A DNA stretch of 18,341 nt from Syntrophorhabdaceae bacterium PtaU1.Bin034 (GCA_002067405.1 MVRP01000072.1:1-18341); one strand, 5' to 3'; shown: positions 1 to 6,809, counted from the first letter of the stretch. A program made the numbers and translations. Notes: generated by a model not told the origin, from the sequence alone.

Positions 1-1011
1 GTCTGCGACCGGATGCGGCTGGAGCAGACCTTTCTGTCCCCTTTGTTTCTCCTTCTTTCAGACAAAGCTGAACTGGCCGAAATAGCGGACAACCTGGACC
101 GGGGAGCGGACGATTACGTGGAAAGGGCCTCATGCGTCCACATCCTTCTCCCGAAGGTCCGTTCTCTTATAAGGACCCGAGTACTTCAGGAGGATCTGAG
201 GGAAGAGAAAAGAAGGCTTGCAGAGGCAAACGAGCTTCTTGAAAGAAACTTCAAAGAACTGACCAACATACTGCTCAAGATTCTCGAAGTCCGGATCCCG
301 GGTACAAGTGATCGGTCGGAAACGGCCAAAGCCATTGCAGATTTCGTCACCGATAAGTTGGGCATTCCCGAGGAAAGGCGAAAGATCATTGTCTTCAGCG
401 CCCTTTTTCATGAAATCGGCAAGATCGGACTGCCCGACGAGGTCCTGACCAAACATGCGCGCCCGCTGCCGCCTGATCTCGTCCATACCCTTCAGCAGCA
501 TCCGACTGTCGGCTCGATGATCGTCTCAACCATTACCGGGTACAAAGAATCTGCAGAAATAATCTATCATCAGTTAGAGAATTACGACGGATCAGGTTTC
601 CCCGACGGGCTTATGGGTGAAGAAATACCCGTAGGAGCAAGGATCCTGAGGGCAATCGTGTTTCAGGAGGAACTTCAGACAGAGGGTCGTTCGGTCACTA
701 GCATCGTGGAACGGGTGAGGCTTTCGATCAACACCATACTGGATCAGAGAATAGCAAATCTTCTGATAGAATTCCTTCTCAGAGAAAACAGGAAGGCTGA
801 CATCAACAAGGTAAAGCTTCGCGTCGACGAACTGAAGCCGGGGATGGTTGTGGCAGACGATGTCCATGCCGCAAGCGGGATCAAATTGCTCCCGAAAGGA
901 GTTCAGCTGCAACAGAAGATGCTGGAGCTTTTACTGGAGCGTAATGAAACGGATCCGATCATCGGAGGGGTATATGTCCTTACCGACTGGTCTCTGCTCG
1001 ATGGCTGTTAA
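1..1011 (+). CDS. Response-regulator-like protein with degenerate HD-GYP domain (5' partial)
   Basis: The reading frame is open to the first base of the window, so the true start lies upstream. I number residues from the internal Met at base 13. Residues about 10-55 look like the end of a receiver domain (GADDYV, then a helix rich in Arg/Leu), followed by a short coiled linker (about 56-90). Residues about 100-250 form an HD-GYP-like domain: H133-E134 stands where HD is expected, H163 is in QHP, H186-Q187 replaces HH, and YDGSGFP at 191-197 replaces the GYP signature. The downstream Asp of the usual ADxFDA segment is absent. Residues about 265-330 resemble the small domain (LKPGMVVADDV, LLPKGVQL) often joined to HD-type regulators. 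Active HD-GYP proteins hydrolyse cyclic-di-GMP; with these losses this one is more likely a binding or scaffold protein (inference). Its stop region overlaps the convergent acyltransferase gene by 32 bp. Confidence 0.82.
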   Translation, partial: VCDRMRLEQTFLSPLFLLLSDKAELAEIADNLDRGADDYVERASCVHILLPKVRSLIRTRVLQEDLREEKRRLAEANELLERNFKELTNILLKILEVRIPGTSDRSETAKAIADFVTDKLGIPEERRKIIVFSALFHEIGKIGLPDEVLTKHARPLPPDLVHTLQQHPTVGSMIVSTITGYKESAEIIYHQLENYDGSGFPDGLMGEEIPVGARILRAIVFQEELQTEGRSVTSIVERVRLSINTILDQRIANLLIEFLLRENRKADINKVKLRVDELKPGMVVADDVHAASGIKLLPKGVQLQQKMLELLLERNETDPIIGGVYVLTDWSLLDGC

Positions 1012-3229
1012 ACGGGGGTCCCTCCTGCATCATCTCTTTCAACTTGACGTAATCGATCTTTCCTGTTCCAAGTTTGGGGATCTCTTTCATAAAGGAGACC
1101 TCCCTCGGCACTGCCAGGTCTGAAAAGCCCTTCTCTTTCAATGCCTCTCGTACGGACCTTGCGTCGACTTCCTGATTGTTGGTTATCACGATCAGCTTTT
1201 CCCCTTTGCGTTCGTCCGGTACGGACATGACGGCAGCCGCTTTCCGGTCGCCAAATCTGGCAGCCAGCGCCTCTTCTATCGCAGTCAGGGAGATCATCTC
1301 ACCGCTAATTTTGGCAAAACGCTTCAGCCTTCCCACGATCTTGAGAAACCCGTCGTCGGTGATCTCCACTATGTCACCCGTGTCGTACCACCCCTCGTCT
1401 TCCACCAGGTACTTGTGGTTGGCCTTCTCGTTCTTGAGATACCCTTTCATGACGTTCTTGCCTCGTACGAACAGCTTTCCGACCCTGCCGTCCCTATCGT
1501 CGATACCTTCCACCCGCGACAGCTTGTACTCGATGCCCGGAAGCACTTTGCCCACTGTCCCGTATTCGTGTTCAAGAGCGCTGTTGATGCTCACGATCGG
1601 TGAGCACTCCGTTGCGCCGTAGCCCGACATGACGCTTACGCCGAACTTTTTTGCATATTGATCAAACACGGCATCGCTCAGCGGCTCGCCTCCGCAGTAG
1701 ATGTAATGCATGGAATAGAAATCGTAGGCGTTGGCTCGTCTGGCATACCCGTTAAGGAAGGTGTTGGTGCCGCATAAAATGGTGCATCCTTCTTCATATG
1801 CCATTTCCGGGACAATGCGGTAATGAAGAGGGCTCACGTAAAAGAAGGCCCTCGCGTTCAAAAAAACAGGAATAATGGTTCCGATCGTGAGCCCGAAGCT
1901 GTGAAACATGGGGAGCGCATTCAGGAAATAATCATTTTCCGTCACGTCGATCCTTGACAGGGCCTGATGCACATTGGTGATCAGGTTCTCGTGTGAAAGG
2001 CACACGCCTTTCGGCATCCCTTCCGAACCGGAGGTGAAAAGGATACATGCGGTCTCCTCGTGCTCGTCCCGCTCAATTCTTCCGTGAGCACCGGGAAAAA
2101 TGCTTCTGAAAAACGCCATCATCTTGTCATTCAGACGTATCTGCGTCTTCATGTCCTCGAGAAAAACTACTCTCTGTCCCTCAAAAACGTTCTCCGAAAG
2201 CCGTATCCTCTCAAGAAACCTGCGGGAGGTAATAATGAGATTCAAGTCTGCCAGTTCCATCGCGTACCGAAGCGCACCCGGCCCGCTCGAATAATTGAGA
2301 AAAACAGGGACCTTGCGGACCAATTGCAGCCCGAAGAAAATCAGGGCGGTAACCGTAAGATTGGGAAGCAGCAGCCCGACATTTTTCACGTTGAACAACG
2401 AGAGATAACGGCCAAGAGCGAACGCTGCCGTCAAGGCTCTTCTGTATGTCACTGCGCTGCCTGTAGCATCACTGAAAAGCGGTCGTCCTCCATTTTCCTT
2501 GCACTTCGTGATAAATTCCCGTCCCAGGGTAGAAGGCCTGTTATGCGCTTCGAGGTACACTTCCGAAAGCATCCTGTAAATTATCCTGGTTGCCTCCTGC
2601 TTCCGTTTTCTGCTCGGAAGATGGTCGAGACTGAGGGGCACCTGCAACTTCCCGATGGTAATGCTGATAGGGGCAAAGATCTTTCGGCCGGGATGTTTCC
2701 TCGAAAAGATCGTCTTGTACGTATCCTTGAGGCAGAGGGGAAGGATGTGGGCTCCGGTCCTTAATGCCGCAAATCCCGTACCTTCGTAAATCTTCATGAG
2801 GCTGCCCGTCTTTGTCATTCTCCCCTCGGGGAAGATAAGAAGGGGTGTCCCGTCAGTCACCTTCCTGACGACGTCTTTGAGTGAATAGGGGCTCATGGAA
2901 TCGAGCTGTACCGTGTAGCGATTCTGCATGAAAGGCCTGAACAGGAATTTTTGCGCGGTGGCCCGATCCACGATGATCTTAAAAGGCAGGTTCAAGTAGG
3001 TCCAGACAAGAATACCGTCGATGAGGGAAGCGTGATTGGCGATCACGATCAACTTGTCAAAGTCCTTCGGCACGTTTTCCATGCCTTCGACCTTAATGCG
3101 GTGAAACACCTGAAAATAGAGCTTGAAAAACCATCTGCAGCTCTCTTCGAAAGCACGTCGCAAAAAGCCGGGCTGAGGGGCGCTCTGCATAGGCGACAGT
3201 CTTTGACTCGATGGCTTTCCTGAGGTCAT
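980..3229 (-). CDS. aas: Bifunctional acyltransferase / AMP-dependent acyl-ACP (acyl-CoA) synthetase, Aas-like
   Basis: This is a two-domain fusion like E. coli Aas, which re-acylates lysophospholipids at the inner membrane using an acyl group it activates itself. Numbering from the ATG at 3229 (749 aa), the N-terminal acyltransferase domain shows NHASLID at 65-71 (the NHx4D catalytic motif) and FPEGR at 133-137. The C-terminal ANL domain shows FTSGSEGMPKG at 398-408 (ATP loop), YGATE at 537-541, YDTGD at 615-619, and K724 in LGTGKID, the usual catalytic lysine. A longer frame starts at 3301, but its first 24 codons cover an 18-bp palindrome and a promoter-like pair, and that start has no ribosome site. 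Met at 3190 is also possible and gives a length closer to E. coli Aas (719 aa). None of the candidate starts has a clear SD. No LplT-type flippase gene is adjacent. The function call is firm for the domains but inferred for the lysophospholipid substrate. Confidence 0.85.
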   Translation of the reverse strand: MTSGKPSSQRLSPMQSAPQPGFLRRAFEESCRWFFKLYFQVFHRIKVEGMENVPKDFDKLIVIANHASLIDGILVWTYLNLPFKIIVDRATAQKFLFRPFMQNRYTVQLDSMSPYSLKDVVRKVTDGTPLLIFPEGRMTKTGSLMKIYEGTGFAALRTGAHILPLCLKDTYKTIFSRKHPGRKIFAPISITIGKLQVPLSLDHLPSRKRKQEATRIIYRMLSEVYLEAHNRPSTLGREFITKCKENGGRPLFSDATGSAVTYRRALTAAFALGRYLSLFNVKNVGLLLPNLTVTALIFFGLQLVRKVPVFLNYSSGPGALRYAMELADLNLIITSRRFLERIRLSENVFEGQRVVFLEDMKTQIRLNDKMMAFFRSIFPGAHGRIERDEHEETACILFTSGSEGMPKGVCLSHENLITNVHQALSRIDVTENDYFLNALPMFHSFGLTIGTIIPVFLNARAFFYVSPLHYRIVPEMAYEEGCTILCGTNTFLNGYARRANAYDFYSMHYIYCGGEPLSDAVFDQYAKKFGVSVMSGYGATECSPIVSINSALEHEYGTVGKVLPGIEYKLSRVEGIDDRDGRVGKLFVRGKNVMKGYLKNEKANHKYLVEDEGWYDTGDIVEITDDGFLKIVGRLKRFAKISGEMISLTAIEEALAARFGDRKAAAVMSVPDERKGEKLIVITNNQEVDARSVREALKEKGFSDLAVPREVSFMKEIPKLGTGKIDYVKLKEMMQEGPPFNSHRAETSR

Positions 3230-3239
3230 GACAAAGTAT

Positions 3240-3267
3240 ATACTACGACCACTCCGGTTTTTTTCAA
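3240..3267 (-). promoter_or_regulatory. Possible promoter for the aas-like gene
   Basis: On the minus strand a TTGAAA (3267-3262) is followed after 16 bp by TAGTAT (3245-3240). If used, transcription would start just upstream of the ATG at 3229. The match is moderate and a TATATA alternative lies a few bases further on. Confidence 0.3.
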
Positions 3268-3278
3268 CTTGTGGATTC

Positions 3279-3296
3279 CCTGCTGCTTGCAGCAGG
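3279..3296. repeat. 18-bp palindrome upstream of the aas-like gene
   Basis: CCTGCTGCTTGCAGCAGG is a perfect 8-bp inverted repeat around a 2-bp centre. It sits 11 bp upstream of the proposed -35 box of the aas-like gene, where an operator for a dimeric regulator could lie. No regulator is identified. Confidence 0.45.
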
Positions 3297-3348
3297 TCCA
3301 TTTATTCAGTTTCGAGAACAACGATAATTTCATTTCTCATTGTCACCC

Positions 3349-3377
3349 TTGATGCCGGGAGCGATATTCTTTATACT
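3349..3377 (+). promoter_or_regulatory. Sigma70-like promoter of the DUF486 gene
   Basis: TTGATG (3349-3354) and TATACT (3372-3377) are separated by exactly 17 bp. The predicted start of transcription falls about 25 nt before the ribosome site of the TTG-initiated gene at 3410. Confidence 0.6.
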
Positions 3378-3409
3378 GCTTACCGAGAAGTTTCGATGGA
3401 GGCGGCCCG

Positions 3410-3736
3410 TTGAAAACCGTGGTGCTTTTGACCGTATCAAACATATTCATGACGATCGCCTGGTACGGGCACCTGAAATACAAGCATTCTGCCCTGTGGA
3501 AAGTAATAGTAATCAGCTGGCTCATAGCCTTTGTCGAGTATTGTTTCCAGGTGCCGGCCAACAGATCGGGCCATTTGCGCTTTTCCGCGGCTCAGCTCAA
3601 GATCATCCAGGAAGTCATCACCCTTGTTGTCTTCGCCGGTTTTTCCCTTCTCTATCTCAAGGAGGAGTTTCGATGGAACTACGCCGTTGCCTTTCTCATG
3701 ATAATAGGCGCGGTCTTCTTCATGTTTAAACAGTAA
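3410..3736 (+). CDS. DMT-family small membrane protein (DUF486)
   Basis: A 108-aa integral membrane protein of the DUF486 group, related to the drug/metabolite transporter superfamily. Recognisable family features are the N-terminus reading SNIFMTIAWYGHLK, the central FVEYCFQVPANR and the KIIQEVITLVVF segment. Hydrophobic stretches suggest four membrane helices (about 3-18, 30-46, 66-84, 90-106), half of a DMT fold, so it probably works as an oligomer. The substrate is unknown for the family. The start is TTG: GGAGG at 3398-3402 lies 7 nt upstream, and no nearby ATG in this frame is as well placed. It has its own promoter and is a single-gene unit convergent with the KamA-family gene, with 29 bp between the stops. 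Confidence 0.85.
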   Translation: MKTVVLLTVSNIFMTIAWYGHLKYKHSALWKVIVISWLIAFVEYCFQVPANRSGHLRFSAAQLKIIQEVITLVVFAGFSLLYLKEEFRWNYAVAFLMIIGAVFFMFKQ

Positions 3737-3745
3737 AGACAGCGC

Positions 3746-3766
3746 AAGCGATGAAAATCGCCGCTT
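3746..3766. terminator. Small hairpin between convergent genes (weak terminator candidate)
   Basis: GCGAT-GAAA-ATCGC (3748-3761) forms a 5-bp stem with a GNRA-type loop; an alternative pairing AAGCG/CGCTT spans 3746-3766. It lies between the DUF486 and KamA-family stop codons and touches the latter. No run of T follows on either strand, so it is not a standard intrinsic terminator. Confidence 0.25.
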
Positions 3767-4857
3767 CAACTCCGGCACATGCCACAGTTGTTGCATCTGC
3801 TTTCCTCACCGTCGTCCAGATAAGTTCCCTTCTCGCCGTAGAGATTCTCAAGGTAAACCCGTTCGCCTTCCCGTTTCTTCACGTAGCCGTTTTCAAGAGG
3901 AACCTTCCCGAGGCCGCCGGTGATATCGACAGCATATTGCGGCATGCACAAACCCGAAACGGATCCTCTTAACGCCTTCATGATCCCGACACCCTTGTCC
4001 AGTCTGACCTTGAAGTGGGTCGATCCCACAACATCGTCCAACTGGAACAAATAGTACGGCTTTACCCCCGCCTCGACTAATCTCTCAAAAAGGTGCGCAA
4101 GAATGTGGCGGCAGTCGTTAACTCTTCTCAAAAGCACCGTCTGGCTGATGACCTGCGCCCCCGTTTCACGAATTATCCTTATCGCATCAAGAAACTCCGG
4201 CGTCACTTCCCTCGGGTGGTTTACATGGACCACGAACCAAAGACACCGCTGCTTTTTGAGTGCTTTTTGGTGCAGGCGAACCCGCTCAGGATCCATGACC
4301 GGCATTCTCGAACTGACCCGCAGAACCCGGATGTGATCCATCTTTGTGAGCCTCCCGATAATGTAATCAAGTTCAGGCGGTGCGAGGATCAACGGATCGC
4401 CACCAGATATGATTACCTCCCGCAACTCACGGTGCTGCTCCAGGTACTCGATGGTCCTCTCGCGATAGGTCTCCGGGTCAAACCCTCTTCCCACCAGCCT
4501 TCTCCTGTTGCAGAACCGGCAGTAAGTAGCGCATTCGGCAGCGACAATAAACACACCACGGTCCCGGTAACGTTGAAAAAAAGCAGGTGTCGCCTCTATG
4601 CGTTTCTCGCCGAGCGGATCGGTCACACCCCTACCGGCAAGCTCATCCTTGGAAGGGATCGCCTGGAGCCTGATAGGGCAAAGAGGATCATCGGGTTTCA
4701 TAAGGCTTGCATAAAACCGGGAAACCCTGAAAGGGTAAATACGGGAAACGGATTCTATTTCTTTTTTCGATTCGTCGCTTAAGATGATGACACGAGAGAG
4801 GGACTCGACATCTGAAAATAAAGGGAGGGTAAGAGGTTTACCCTCCGCGCCTTTCAT
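3766..4857 (-). CDS. KamA-family radical SAM protein (lysine 2,3-aminomutase-like)
   Basis: A 363-aa radical SAM, PLP-type enzyme of the lysine 2,3-aminomutase family. C109, C113 and C116 (CATYCRFC) form the CxxxCxxC cluster site, and NRRRLVG follows as in aminomutases. SGGDP at 151-155 is the SAM-binding motif. GGLGK with K318 matches the PLP lysine region. D274 (FQLD) and D311 (AVDITGG) fall where lysine 2,3-aminomutase has the two Asp residues that hold the substrate side-chain amine, which favours a lysine-like substrate. The protein is shorter than clostridial KamA (about 416 aa) and ends in a Cys cluster, CNNCGMC (355-361). It could make beta-lysine, act like EpmB on elongation factor P, or have another role; no epmA or efp gene is in view. 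It begins 13 nt after the pal stop with no clear ribosome site, so translation may depend on pal. Confidence 0.82.
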   Translation of the reverse strand: MKGAEGKPLTLPLFSDVESLSRVIILSDESKKEIESVSRIYPFRVSRFYASLMKPDDPLCPIRLQAIPSKDELAGRGVTDPLGEKRIEATPAFFQRYRDRGVFIVAAECATYCRFCNRRRLVGRGFDPETYRERTIEYLEQHRELREVIISGGDPLILAPPELDYIIGRLTKMDHIRVLRVSSRMPVMDPERVRLHQKALKKQRCLWFVVHVNHPREVTPEFLDAIRIIRETGAQVISQTVLLRRVNDCRHILAHLFERLVEAGVKPYYLFQLDDVVGSTHFKVRLDKGVGIMKALRGSVSGLCMPQYAVDITGGLGKVPLENGYVKKREGERVYLENLYGEKGTYLDDGEESRCNNCGMCRS

Positions 4858-4870
4858 CTTGCTGCTGATA

Positions 4871-5407
4871 TTACTGAAGCGGGGTAAAATGGACCCTTCT
4901 GTTCTTCGCCCACGCAGCTTCGTTGTGTCCGGGGTCTACCGGTTTCTCTTTTCCATAGCTTACCGTCTCCATACGGTTGGAGTCGGCCCCAAGGTTGACC
5001 AAATAGGCTTTTGCTGCATCTGCCCTTTTCTGCCCAAGGGCAAGGTTATACTCGACTGTCCCTCTTTCGTCGCAGTTTCCCTCGATTCTTACCTTACCGC
5101 TGTTCGACTTGAACCACTCGTAATTCTTCTTCAATATCTCCGCATCCGCAGGCCTGATGTTGTACCTGTCGAAATCGAAATAGATATCTTGAAGTGCCGC
5201 AGCAACTGCCGCCGGTGCAGCAACTGCCGGTGCAGCCTCTTCCTTCTTGACGATCACTTCCTTTTTCTCTTCAGGCGCAACCATCTTCTCGGGAGCTTTT
5301 GGCGGTGCCGCTTCTCCCTTCATCTTCTGCTGAAAACAACCGCAGCCTGCAAGGGAAAGTGTCAAGGCGACAACCAAGAGCAGGAGACCAATGGATTTCA
5401 TTTTCAT
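4871..5407 (-). CDS. pal: Peptidoglycan-associated lipoprotein Pal (OmpA-like)
   Basis: A 178-aa outer-membrane lipoprotein that anchors the membrane to peptidoglycan. The signal peptide ends in the lipobox LSLAGC (Cys22). An Ala/Pro/Glu/Lys-rich linker follows to about residue 70, then an OmpA-type domain starting at [10 protein letters not shown], with [13 protein letters not shown] and the C-terminal AKNRRVHF typical of Pal. The start is chosen as the ATG at 5407 because AAGGAGG (5423-5417) lies 9 nt upstream; the GTG at 5413 in the same frame is only 3 nt from it. Pal normally sits with tolQRAB and ybgF, but here it lies between a small lipoprotein gene and a KamA-family gene, and no tol gene is present. 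Transcription probably comes through from the upstream lipoprotein gene and passes a hairpin 10 nt before the SD core. Confidence 0.92.
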   Translation of the reverse strand: MKMKSIGLLLLVVALTLSLAGCGCFQQKMKGEAAPPKAPEKMVAPEEKKEVIVKKEEAAPAVAAPAAVAAALQDIYFDFDRYNIRPADAEILKKNYEWFKSNSGKVRIEGNCDERGTVEYNLALGQKRADAAKAYLVNLGADSNRMETVSYGKEKPVDPGHNEAAWAKNRRVHFTPLQ

Positions 5408-5428
5408 TTTCACACTCCTCCTTGATTA

Positions 5429-5459
5429 AGGGGTATATCCGGCTTTCGGACATACCCCT
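5429..5459 (-). other. Strong intercistronic hairpin before pal
   Basis: AGGGGTAT and ATACCCCT flank TCCG/CGGA with a 5-nt loop. On the minus-strand RNA the one imperfect position becomes a G-U wobble, giving a continuous 13-bp stem, whereas plus-strand RNA would have an A-C mismatch. No U-tract follows; the pal ribosome site begins 5 nt downstream. It may act in attenuation, RNA protection or processing rather than as a terminator. Confidence 0.6.
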
Positions 5460-5473
5460 CCAAAAATGAACAA

Positions 5474-5713
5474 CTACTTCTTTTCGGGTGCAGGGGCAGC
5501 AGGTGCCTCAGGCGCAGGAGCCTCACCGGGCTTCGCAGGCTCACCTGGCTTCGCAGGCTCACCGGGCTTCGCAGGCTCTGCAGGTGCAGGAGCAGGAGCA
5601 GGTTGTGCCTCCTCTTTTGCCGCTGGCGGTGGTTCAGTTGAAGGGCCGCAGCCCACCAACGCAAAGCTTCCAAAAAACGATATAGCTATAAATAACACCA
5701 AAAGTTTCTTCAT
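5474..5713 (-). CDS. Small Pro/Ala-rich repeat lipoprotein
   Basis: A 79-aa predicted lipoprotein that I cannot assign to a named family. The first 22 residues are a signal peptide ending in ALVGC (Cys22 lipidated). The mature part is low-complexity and rich in Pro, Ala, Glu and Lys, with three tandem PAKPGE hexapeptides in the middle. No folded domain is visible. Such sequences usually act as flexible tethers or envelope spacers (inference). The start is well supported: AAGGAGGTGA at 5730-5721 is an almost ideal ribosome site about 10 nt before the ATG. It is the first gene of a probable unit with pal and the KamA-family gene, 66 bp upstream of the pal start. Confidence 0.78.
   Translation of the reverse strand: MKKLLVLFIAISFFGSFALVGCGPSTEPPPAAKEEAQPAPAPAPAEPAKPGEPAKPGEPAKPGEAPAPEAPAAPAPEKK
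5525..5578. repeat. Three tandem 18-bp repeats inside the lipoprotein gene
   Basis: The unit ACCGGGCTTCGCAGGCTC occurs three times head to tail, with a single C/T-type difference in the second copy (5543-5560). It encodes the PAKPGE repeats. Near identity at DNA level points to recent duplication or slippage, and any change in copy number would keep the frame. Confidence 0.9.
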
Positions 5714-5779
5714 TTCTTTTTCACCTCCTTTCTATTTGGCATTTCATTTTCAGAATTCAAACTTTCGAGTTCTTTAATG

Positions 5780-5808
5780 CATATACTACAATATAGTAAT
5801 CAAAACAA
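5780..5808 (-). promoter_or_regulatory. Possible promoter of the lipoprotein-pal-KamA unit
   Basis: TTGTTT (5808-5803) and TATATG (5785-5780) are 17 bp apart in AT-rich DNA between the kinase stop and the lipoprotein ribosome site. A short TACTA/TAGTA dyad (5784-5798) overlaps it. The match is modest. Confidence 0.3.
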
Positions 5809-5813
5809 GAAAA

Positions 5814-6737
5814 TTATACACTTTTTATCAATACTTCCTTCTGAATTGCGTATACATCGTCCCTGAAACAGAGAGCTGGTTCAGCGTTCAAGGTCGATGC
5901 TGTGCCGCACGCGACACCGAGGCTCAGGGCATCCCTAAAGGAAGCACCTTCGTTCAAAGCAAAAACGATGCCGGCAAGCATGGCATCACCCGCTCCGATC
6001 GAGCTCTTCACGTTCACTTTCGGCGGCGTCGCGAGGTATCTTTCCTTTTCCGAAACACCAAAAGCACCCCTCATGCCCATCGAGACGACTATAAGACCTA
6101 CAGATCCCAGAAAAGGAGCAATGTTTTCAAACACTTCCTCATGGTCCTTCACGTTCTTTTCGACAAGCCTACCGAACTCATGGATGTTCGGTTTAATCAG
6201 ATAAGGACCTGCTTGCGCACCCTTTTTGAGCAACTCCCCGTCGGCGTCCAGGAGGACCCTTATATTCTTGTCTTTCAACATGGTCACTATCTGGGCATAG
6301 CTATTGTCACTGAGACCCGGGGGTACGCTTCCGCTCAGCACGACGTAGCTGTCCCGTGGTATTTGCCTGATCTTGCCATAAAGAGTAGTGATGTCGAACT
6401 CGGTCACTTCGGCCGCAGAATTGCCCAAAACCGTCTGCATCTTCTTCTTTCGTTGATGGATGGTGATGTTCGTCCTTGTTTCACCGTTTACCCGGGTAAA
6501 ATTGCAGACTATACCCTCGTTCGTCAGTCTTCCTTCAACCTCCATCCCATTGTATCCGCCCATGAAACCTAACGCGATGCTCTGCCCGCCCAGTTCCCTG
6601 ATCACCCTGGAGACATCGATTCCCTTGCCGCCTGCAGACCGTTTCTCGTCGAGGATCATGTTCACATCATCGTACATGAATTCCTCCACGTCTATCGTCC
6701 TGTTCAGTGAAGGGTTGAGTGTGATTGTATATATCAC
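5814..6737 (-). CDS. PfkB-family sugar-phosphate kinase (1-phosphofructokinase type)
   Basis: A 307-aa ribokinase/PfkB-fold kinase of the 1-phosphofructokinase, tagatose-6-phosphate kinase and Pfk-2 branch, full length for the family. The N-terminus YTITLNPSLNRTI, GGKGIDVSR (36-44), the SGSVPPG segment (135-141), KPN (182-184) and SIGAGDA, with the catalytic base D251, are all present. It would phosphorylate a fructose- or tagatose-type sugar phosphate in the cytosol using ATP; which substrate cannot be decided here. No PTS fructose gene or aldolase is adjacent, so a glycolytic Pfk-2-like role is possible. The start is GTG at 6737, fixed by GGAGG at 6747-6743 with 5-nt spacing. It is divergent from lemA, and its upstream region carries an extended -10 box and an inverted repeat. 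Confidence 0.88.
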   Translation of the reverse strand: MIYTITLNPSLNRTIDVEEFMYDDVNMILDEKRSAGGKGIDVSRVIRELGGQSIALGFMGGYNGMEVEGRLTNEGIVCNFTRVNGETRTNITIHQRKKKMQTVLGNSAAEVTEFDITTLYGKIRQIPRDSYVVLSGSVPPGLSDNSYAQIVTMLKDKNIRVLLDADGELLKKGAQAGPYLIKPNIHEFGRLVEKNVKDHEEVFENIAPFLGSVGLIVVSMGMRGAFGVSEKERYLATPPKVNVKSSIGAGDAMLAGIVFALNEGASFRDALSLGVACGTASTLNAEPALCFRDDVYAIQKEVLIKSV

Positions 6738-6752
6738 AATTTCCTCCGCATC

Positions 6753-6763
6753 CCGAGTCTCGG
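6753..6763. repeat. 11-bp palindrome in the kinase leader
   Basis: CCGAG-T-CTCGG lies between the proposed kinase promoter and its ribosome site. The loop is too short for an RNA hairpin, so if it is functional it would be a protein site. It may be chance. Confidence 0.25.
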
Positions 6764-6774
6764 AACTTCGATTA

Positions 6775-6783
6775 ACTATATCA
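6775..6783 (-). promoter_or_regulatory. Extended -10 promoter element for the PfkB-family kinase
   Basis: Minus-strand TG-A-TATAGT (6783-6775) matches the extended -10 pattern and lies about 30 bp upstream of the GTG start's ribosome site. No good -35 box is seen at the usual distance, which fits an extended -10 or activator-dependent promoter. Confidence 0.42.
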
Positions 6784-6784
6784 C

Positions 6785-6809
6785 AAAATTACGGATGAAG
6801 AGTAATTTT
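6785..6809. repeat. 8-9-8 inverted repeat in the kinase/lemA divergent region
   Basis: AAAATTAC (6785-6792) and GTAATTTT (6802-6809) are perfect inverted copies separated by 9 bp. The dyad abuts the extended -10 element of the kinase and covers its -35 region, a typical place for an operator. The lemA promoter is more than 50 bp away. Confidence 0.5.

Noticed and set aside
2060..2764. 234-codon plus-strand open frame
   Set aside because: It lies opposite the Aas-like gene, which has intact motifs on both sides; the antisense product looks like no protein family.
3230..3301. N-terminal extension of the Aas-like protein
   Set aside because: There is no ribosome site at 3301, the segment holds a palindrome and promoter-like boxes, and the family's first motif would be unusually far from the N-terminus.
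5525..5578. Tandem repeats as a CRISPR array
   Set aside because: The 18-bp units are contiguous with no spacers and lie inside a coding frame; no cas gene is present.
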